From Bdellovibrio sp. BCCA (GTDB taxonomy: Bacteria > Bdellovibrionota > Bdellovibrionia > Bdellovibrionales > Bdellovibrionaceae), in NCBI RefSeq assembly GCF_037996825.1, contig NZ_JBBNAC010000001.1:310001-374000 (forward strand): a DNA stretch of 64,000 bases, read 5' to 3'. The first letter of the stretch is position 1. Each line of letters starts with the position of its first letter. Below are positions 59,138-64,000 of this stretch, in pieces. Under the pieces are notes generated by a model, which was not told where the DNA came from, ran no database searches, and was given only the letters and a program-made list of their open reading frames with translations. The position numbers were made by a program, and so were the translations under genes.

Positions 59138-60079
59138 TTATTGGACAATCTCTAAATCGACCGATTGCAAGAGCAGGTCCGAGGCTTCGTAGGTCTCGAC
59201 TGTCACAGGGATGTCTTTCATAAGACCTGTGAGACTTTTGCAAGGGCCTATATTGATAAACCGAGTGACACCTTTTTCTTTTACAAGGCATTGAATCGCT
59301 TTGGACCACTGAACGGCTTGAGTGATGCAAAGTAAGAACTCCGCTTTAATCACATCAGGGTCTTCCAGGGCTTGCGCGCTCACGCTTGAAAAAACCGGCA
59401 CGCGGGGAGTGTCAGTGTGCACCGTTGCAAATTCGCTGGCGACGGCCTGCACGTAAGGCAGAATGTAGCGCGAATGGACGGGATAGTTGAGAATATCAAT
59501 AACGTTCCAATCTTTTTCTTTCGCTCGTTCTTCGACTTTTAAAAGGTCTTTGTAGCGGCCGCCAATATTCAAAAAGCGGGGAGTCAGGCAAGATACGTCG
59601 ACACAGATTTCTTCAAACCATTGATAGTCGGCGGCGGTAAAGTTTTGCCCTCGCGGCGCAAGCACTCCGATATTTCGTCCGATCTTATCAATGCCATCGA
59701 TTTTTTGTGTGAACCAGATGTGATTGTAGACCGCGTCTTCAAAGCTGTAGCACTCTGCAAATACGGCGCGTGCTAAATCACCCAATGAGCAACCCATCAC
59801 CCAATGCGGATCGCCGATTTGTTTTCTTAAGCGAAGGGCCACGCCGACTTGAATGCAACAAATAGCGACGGCGGCAAGACTGATATTTTTTAATGCATAG
59901 ATTTCTTCGGCAGGAAGATTGAGAAATTCTTTGAAGCTGATGTGTTGGCCGAAGCGTTCGGCGATCACTTTTTCAGCTCTTGCGAAGTGTTCTTGCACTT
60001 CAGGAAGGTGAGTAAAACGATTTCGATCTACCTTTCTAAGTAAGGCATTAAGTCCGGGAAAAATAAAAGCAATCATCAA
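59138..60079 (-). CDS. FabD-like acyltransferase, atypical
   Basis: A 313-aa AT-fold protein. Opening AFIFPGLN replaces FPGQG; nucleophile S98 lies in MGCSLGDLARAVFA (GxSxG); catalytic H202 in NYPVHSRYILPY; a late SVSAQALEDPDVIKAEFL and FINIGPCKSLTGLM match FabD. At the position of FabD Arg117, which holds the malonyl carboxylate, this protein reads NHIWFTQKI (Trp/Phe), so malonyl transfer is doubtful and a neutral acyl group is more likely. The start overlaps the stop of the di-iron gene by 4 nt (ATGA). Confidence 0.8.
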   Translation of the reverse strand: MMIAFIFPGLNALLRKVDRNRFTHLPEVQEHFARAEKVIAERFGQHISFKEFLNLPAEEIYALKNISLAAVAICCIQVGVALRLRKQIGDPHWVMGCSLGDLARAVFAECYSFEDAVYNHIWFTQKIDGIDKIGRNIGVLAPRGQNFTAADYQWFEEICVDVSCLTPRFLNIGGRYKDLLKVEERAKEKDWNVIDILNYPVHSRYILPYVQAVASEFATVHTDTPRVPVFSSVSAQALEDPDVIKAEFLLCITQAVQWSKAIQCLVKEKGVTRFINIGPCKSLTGLMKDIPVTVETYEASDLLLQSVDLEIVQ

Positions 60080-61416
60080 TTCAACTCCAGTGTGGCGGAT
60101 TCTGTGTTTACAGATAACATTTGCGGAACCGAGTGGAAGGTGTGTCGATAAGGTGGAGCAAAATCAGGTTTTTCATCTAATTGAAAAATAAGATCCAACG
60201 CTTCTTTGCAGGCGCTTTCAAACAGATCTTCTTCTAGTTGACGGACCCATTTGAGCGCTTCAGGATTCAGAATATTTCTTTCGATCAAGGACGTATGAAC
60301 CATGTGCGTATGCTCCGTTTCGTCGATCAAGATTCCTGAAATTGTGTGGGCTACGCCGACGTCGTCAGTCCATTTCATGATTTCCGTGTAGTGTTTAAAG
60401 ACTCTCATCTCAAGCCCCCAAGCTCCGTAAAGATAAATACTGTGGGGATCTTTGAATCTCTTCATGATGGAGCTAAAGAAAAGAACCAAGTACTTTTCCA
60501 GCAAATGTCCCATCGCCAGCTCGGCTTCTTTGTAAGGACATTTAGCCAACCAAGAACGACGTTGTAAGAGGACACTTCGTTGTAGAAGTTTTGCATGGCG
60601 TAGTTCGTCTTCAACGTGCGCTGGCATTTCTTGAGGTAAAGGCAGGTTGCGGATTTTAAAAATACGCTGCATGTGCCGAGACGCGATCTCTTCACTTTTT
60701 CCTAAAACATGAATCCATGCGCAGGTGGCCCAGGGACGCTCTCCTAACATCCATGCCAGACGAGTACTGGCTTTGCTTGAAGGTAAAAAGAAAGCATCCC
60801 GATTTTGAAAGCGCGAGACGATTTCGGTCATGCGCTCAACCATGATCTGACACATTTCTTTTTCGATGATCTGAAGTTCACTTAAAGACAGTCGCCCGTT
60901 TTGGGGGAGTTGTTGCCAAAACTTTTTTCCGAGTTGAATGTGTCCGACTTCGTCATCCAATATACTCTGCATGGCTTCGCGGATCTGGATGTCTTTAGTT
61001 CCTTGGATGTAAGCGGAATAAATTTGAAATGGAAACTGTTCAATGATGATGGCACCGTGAACGTAAGCGACAAAACGGGATCGCGCCGTTGTTAAAATAG
61101 TTGTAGCGAAATAACCTTTGATAAAAGATTCGGCGATTGCACACAGGCGCTGACTAAGATTTAAATAATCTTCGTTGATGGCTTCCTGAAAAGGACGGAT
61201 TTTTAAAATGGTGTCGCGATGGCGGGACTCATCAGCGGCGTGAGTTTTAATTTCGCTAATGTGTTCTTGCGGCGTGGACTTTGTGATATTTCCCAAAATC
61301 TGTTCTGCCGCCAGATGTTCTAAGTGTGCCAAGGCCGTCAACCATGCAGATTCCATTTGTGGTTCACGTGTGACGAGCTCGATTAAAACTTGGATGGACT
61401 TCGTAAAATTTTTCAT
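60076..61416 (-). CDS. tandem ferritin-like di-iron protein
   Basis: A 446-aa protein with two complete ferritin-like metal sets: E33, E63-x2-H66, E126, E156-x2-H159 and E243, E271-x2-H274, E336, E366-x2-H369. Spacings within the two halves are nearly equal (30 residues between paired Glu), so the protein is a fused duplication. Such sites activate O2 for oxidation or desaturation, as in AurF-like or PKS-associated oxygenases, or store iron. ATG 61416 is 1 nt after the OmpA-like stop; an in-frame start 42 nt upstream would overlap that gene. It is coupled to the FabD-like gene. Confidence 0.8.
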   Translation of the reverse strand: MKNFTKSIQVLIELVTREPQMESAWLTALAHLEHLAAEQILGNITKSTPQEHISEIKTHAADESRHRDTILKIRPFQEAINEDYLNLSQRLCAIAESFIKGYFATTILTTARSRFVAYVHGAIIIEQFPFQIYSAYIQGTKDIQIREAMQSILDDEVGHIQLGKKFWQQLPQNGRLSLSELQIIEKEMCQIMVERMTEIVSRFQNRDAFFLPSSKASTRLAWMLGERPWATCAWIHVLGKSEEIASRHMQRIFKIRNLPLPQEMPAHVEDELRHAKLLQRSVLLQRRSWLAKCPYKEAELAMGHLLEKYLVLFFSSIMKRFKDPHSIYLYGAWGLEMRVFKHYTEIMKWTDDVGVAHTISGILIDETEHTHMVHTSLIERNILNPEALKWVRQLEEDLFESACKEALDLIFQLDEKPDFAPPYRHTFHSVPQMLSVNTESATLELN

Positions 61417-61417
61417 T

Positions 61418-61924
61418 TTATTCGATAATCTCAAAGTCAACACGACGATCACGGGCATTCTGTGCGGCGGAGGCCATGGTGTTGTTGTTCACAGGGCCTT
61501 TGCCGACGGCCTCCAGTTTTTCTTCCGAAACTCCGCGCGAGATCAGGTAATTGCGAACAGTGTCGGCGCGCCTTTGAGAGAGCTGCTGATTGCGTTCCGC
61601 ATCTCCTGTGGGGTCTGTGAGACCTTCAATGCGAATTCGTCCAAAGGAGTCTTCTGTTTTTTTGATTTCATTGGCAATTTCATCTAAAGCTCTGCGGCTT
61701 GACGGAGACAGCTCTGTACTTGCGACGTTAAAACGAATGTTCTGTGAAAGAGTGATGAACTTCGTGTTCTTGCGTAAATCCGAAGAAGCGCCCGACAACG
61801 GAGTGGTGCGAGTGCGTGGAGCTGGCTGCTGTGGTTTCGCAGAAGTGACGTACTCCCTCTTGATTTCTTTGGAAGCACAAGCACCAAGAGCCAATGTCAA
61901 AATCAGAACGGTTGTGAATTTCAT
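61418..61924 (-). CDS. OmpA-family lipoprotein
   Basis: A 168-aa protein. ATG 61924 (GAGGAGGC upstream) gives a signal peptide with lipobox LGAC (C16). A Pro/Arg/Thr-rich linker (~25-55) leads to an OmpA_C peptidoglycan-binding domain (~60-168): IRFNVASTELSPSSRRALDEIA, IRIEGLTDPTGDAERNQQLSQRRADTVRNYL and NARDRRVDFEI. It anchors the outer membrane to the wall. The di-iron gene starts 1 nt after its stop, so envelope and enzyme genes share one transcript. Confidence 0.9.
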   Translation of the reverse strand: MKFTTVLILTLALGACASKEIKREYVTSAKPQQPAPRTRTTPLSGASSDLRKNTKFITLSQNIRFNVASTELSPSSRRALDEIANEIKKTEDSFGRIRIEGLTDPTGDAERNQQLSQRRADTVRNYLISRGVSEEKLEAVGKGPVNNNTMASAAQNARDRRVDFEIIE

Positions 61925-62039
61925 AAAAGCCTCCTCAGAAACGGAGTTTAAGCTGTTAGACAAAATTAAACTGTGAAGGGAAAGCAGCATCAAATTAACT
62001 TCCTGTTAACTTCAATGGAAAACTATGAGACCATGAATC

Positions 62040-62699
62040 ATGCGTGAAACAGTGCTAACAAACAGAGAAGTCTATATGGGTTCTCTTCTTCTTGAAGAGA
62101 ATGAATGCAAACAGCAATCGCGAAAATTCGCGGAAGAGTTGGGCTTGGCCCGCATTAGTATTTCTCCGGCAGAGGCGCAACTGATCAAAACTCTGGTGCG
62201 TTTGCATGGTGCAAAGAAGTTTGTGGAGATCGGAACGCTCACAGGCTTATCTGCGCAGTACCTTTTTGAAGCCCTTCCCGAAGGGGGCGAGCTTTGGACC
62301 TTGGAAAAAGAGCCGAAGCACGGCGATATGGCTTCGCAAGTATTTAATAAACTAGATCAGACGAAAAAGAAAATTCATTTGGTTTTAGGTGATGCCCGTG
62401 AAGAGCTGACAAAGCTTTCTACGCAAGGGCCCTTTGATGGTGTTTTCATTGATGGCAACAAGGCTGCTTATTTTGATTATTTGTCCTGGGCTGAAAGCAA
62501 TTTGCGCCCGGGCGGTTTGATTCTGGCCGATAATATTTTCTTAAGCGGTTCTGTTTGGGGAGATACGGCCCTGCAGCGTTTTTCAGAAAAACAAATAAAG
62601 ATCATGCAAGAATTCAACGAACGTCTTTCAGATCCGGCGCTTTTTGAAGCGGCCATCGTACCAAGTTATGAAGGACTTTTTGTCGCGATCAAAAAATAA
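62040..62699 (+). CDS. class I SAM-dependent O-methyltransferase (family 3)
   Basis: A 219-aa methyltransferase of the caffeoyl-CoA OMT-like group: SPAEAQLIKTLVRL, SAM motif I FVEIGTLTGLSAQYL, ELWTLEKEPKHGDMA, FDGVFIDGNKAAYFDYL (metal-binding Asp) and LRPGGLILADNIF (Asp-Asn). In bacteria such enzymes may act on catechols or on tRNA (TrmR). ATG 62040; a downstream ATG at 62076 is also possible. It is divergent from the OmpA-like operon; any link to that pathway is unproven. Confidence 0.88.
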   Translation: MRETVLTNREVYMGSLLLEENECKQQSRKFAEELGLARISISPAEAQLIKTLVRLHGAKKFVEIGTLTGLSAQYLFEALPEGGELWTLEKEPKHGDMASQVFNKLDQTKKKIHLVLGDAREELTKLSTQGPFDGVFIDGNKAAYFDYLSWAESNLRPGGLILADNIFLSGSVWGDTALQRFSEKQIKIMQEFNERLSDPALFEAAIVPSYEGLFVAIKK

Positions 62700-63578
62700 T
62701 TAATCTTTGAATGGATCGTACCACAGTTCTTTTTCTTTGAATGGGACGGTCGCAGGCAGATACGGATTTTCTAATTTAATAAGCTGGCGTTTTTTCAATT
62801 TTAGTTTTGCAAGATTTGCGGCGTAGTAGTTGTCGAAAATTTTCTGGTATTCACCGTTTTTTAGAAGAATTCGAAATCCTTCTTCCACGCGACGAGCCGT
62901 GACTTTACCCTCCGCAGAATTTTGAAACCAGAAATATGTCGGCAGCGGATAATAAATTAAAAATTTTTTTTCAATGGTAAGATGCGGATACAGTTTTTGA
63001 AATGTCTCGAGTTCTTTGTGGACTTCTGAGATACCACGAGGGAAGGCCAGATAGCGGCCGGTACTAAGATGTTTGAAAAGATCGTCATAGTAAATTTCCG
63101 TAAGAACTTTAAAACCGGCTTTTTCAAGAATCTTGATGTCGCCCCAGCCTTGTCCCTGTCCAAGGGGAACCTGTTTTAAATCTTCCAGTGAATTCCATTT
63201 ATCAAAATGTTTTTGAAAAGAGTCTTTGATAAGAAAAACCCGATATCCCAAAAGGTTTCGATCGATAGGAATGCGGACGGGAATCAGAATTTTTTCCATC
63301 TGCTGATCTGTTTCGCGGATCATGACAGTTAGCGACGCATGTTTCTTTTGAATTTCCGAAATCTGCCGGTCTTCGGTCATAAAGACAGAGGCATGCATCT
63401 CGTAGGGGCCGTATTTTGCAGATGTTGTTTCAAGAATTTCGCGTAACACTTTCCAATGAAAGTCGTAGCGGGAGTCAGAACTGGACTCTGGTGCATGATA
63501 AATAAACTTCATGGTTGCCCATGTAGAAGAGCAAAAAAACACAAACAGGACACTCAAAGACGCCGCAAAAAACTTCAT
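62700..63578 (-). CDS. periplasmic solute-binding-like protein (SBP family 3 type)
   Basis: A 292-aa protein with a signal peptide (KFFAASLSVLFVFFCSSTWA). The mature part looks like a family 3 binding protein or ligand-sensing module without membrane helices: YDFHWKVLREIL, a central LGQGQGWGDIKILEKAGFKVLTEIYYDDLFKHLSTGRYLAFPRG lobe-crossing segment, and FRILLKNGEYQKIFDNYY near the end. No transporter genes are adjacent, so it could be a stand-alone sensor or binding protein. It meets the methyltransferase gene end to end. Confidence 0.75.
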   Translation of the reverse strand: MKFFAASLSVLFVFFCSSTWATMKFIYHAPESSSDSRYDFHWKVLREILETTSAKYGPYEMHASVFMTEDRQISEIQKKHASLTVMIRETDQQMEKILIPVRIPIDRNLLGYRVFLIKDSFQKHFDKWNSLEDLKQVPLGQGQGWGDIKILEKAGFKVLTEIYYDDLFKHLSTGRYLAFPRGISEVHKELETFQKLYPHLTIEKKFLIYYPLPTYFWFQNSAEGKVTARRVEEGFRILLKNGEYQKIFDNYYAANLAKLKLKKRQLIKLENPYLPATVPFKEKELWYDPFKD

Positions 63579-63646
63579 GGTTTTATTTTACAGGATGATC
63601 ATAAAAATGCCAGCTATCTGTCTAAAAGAAAATAGAAGTGTAATGC

Positions 63647-64000
63647 TCAATCTTTTTTATAAGCTTCAATTTTCATTTCAATGGAATAGTCTTTGGAAGC
63701 TTCTTTCAAAGGAGCCAATTGCCATATCCATTCTTTGAGCTTTGTGAAGCCTTCGAAAGAAACAGGATACTCACCCGTATAGATGACTTCGCCTTTGGTG
63801 TCGCGGTAAATCACTTTTCGGTCTGCATAGACCAGCTTGCGTCCTTTGCAGTTTTTTAAGTTTTTAAGGTGCAATTCCGCAAAGGCAGTGCAGATCTGAT
63901 CCTTTTCTTCCAAAGACAAAGATCTTTTGATTTTTCTTTCCACGGCTTCTATTGGAAGCAAAGCCAATTGTGAAAGAAGATTGCCTGAAATCACCAAATC
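63647..64000 (-). CDS. conserved-looking hypothetical protein, 5' truncated by window edge
   Basis: The frame is open to the window end (a GTG at 63997 is available but the codons beyond it are also open). The visible ~117 residues are helical at first (VERKIKRSLSLEEKDQICTAFAELHLKNLKNC), then strand-rich (KLVYADRKVIYRDTKGEVIYTGEYPVSF), and end KEWIWQLAPLKEASKDYSIEMKIEAYKKD. No family recognised; no signal peptide can be judged because the start is missing. Confidence 0.6.
   Translation of the reverse strand, partial: DLVISGNLLSQLALLPIEAVERKIKRSLSLEEKDQICTAFAELHLKNLKNCKGRKLVYADRKVIYRDTKGEVIYTGEYPVSFEGFTKLKEWIWQLAPLKEASKDYSIEMKIEAYKKD

Noticed and set aside
1-64000. CRISPR arrays, prophage or classical IS elements
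   Set aside because: No regularly spaced direct repeats, phage structural genes or DDE transposases were seen; the only transposase is the RAYT.

Overview
The window looks like chromosome of a Bdellovibrio-type predatory bacterium (Bdellovibrionota) or a close relative. The basis is gene content and protein style: an AmpG-type muropeptide permease, a MraY paralogue, several PilZ and other c-di-GMP proteins, many small secreted proteins and lipoproteins, a Ku/LigD end-joining pair and a SpeA/SpeB polyamine route. This is inference; no taxonomic marker gene (16S rRNA, rpoB) lies in the window. Coding density is high and most genes have clear Shine-Dalgarno sites. There is one tRNA gene, tRNA-Ser(GGA), and no rRNA operon, CRISPR array or prophage.

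1-8.4 kb is an accessory block of small stress-type proteins: SRPBCC, DUF1801, DoxX-like, YCII, DUF488, DUF2945 and two RibD_C reductase-like proteins. They surround an ECF sigma factor with a SnoaL-like C-terminal domain. The gap between the sigma gene and the YCII gene holds two divergent TGTCAC-N16-CGTC motifs, the promoter form known for ECF41-type sigma factors. A MraY paralogue, a truncated SRPBCC gene and tRNA-Ser follow. 8.4-16.6 kb holds a type III polyketide synthase with a coupled membrane protein, NDH-2, AmpG, an adenosine-deaminase-like hydrolase, a GNAT protein, an HNH nuclease, a SlyD-type isomerase, YajQ and an RRM/RGG RNA-binding protein.

16.6-33.6 kb carries a tesA-ybbA-ybbP-like operon, an M23 peptidase, a Sua5/TsaC protein, an OlsB-like acyltransferase, Ku-LigD, PEP carboxylase, PlsC, DNA polymerase IV and small exported proteins. 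33.2-42.8 kb has the arginase-family gene (speB), an oligopeptide transporter (binding protein plus two permeases; its likely ATPases lie 18 kb away at 56-58 kb), a REP-associated tyrosine transposase with three copies of a short repeat, a small operon of unknown function (secreted Gly-rich-tail peptide, GRDP-like protein, GNAT) and speA. SpeA and SpeB together would make putrescine from arginine through agmatine.

42.9-64 kb has leuS; a 473-bp intergenic region with a large inverted repeat; a diguanylate cyclase response regulator; a CDF transporter with trmB; two PilZ proteins; ferredoxin; trxB with a receiver protein; a two-gene kexin-like protease unit whose first gene looks like a separate propeptide; OppD/OppF; and an operon joining an OmpA-like lipoprotein, a protein with two ferritin-like di-iron sites, a FabD-like acyltransferase that seems to lack the malonyl-binding Arg, and a HAD phosphatase. 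The best candidates for undescribed biology are that di-iron/acyltransferase pair, the small-peptide operon, the repeat element that supplies stop codons, the split protease, and the inverted-repeat RNA candidate.
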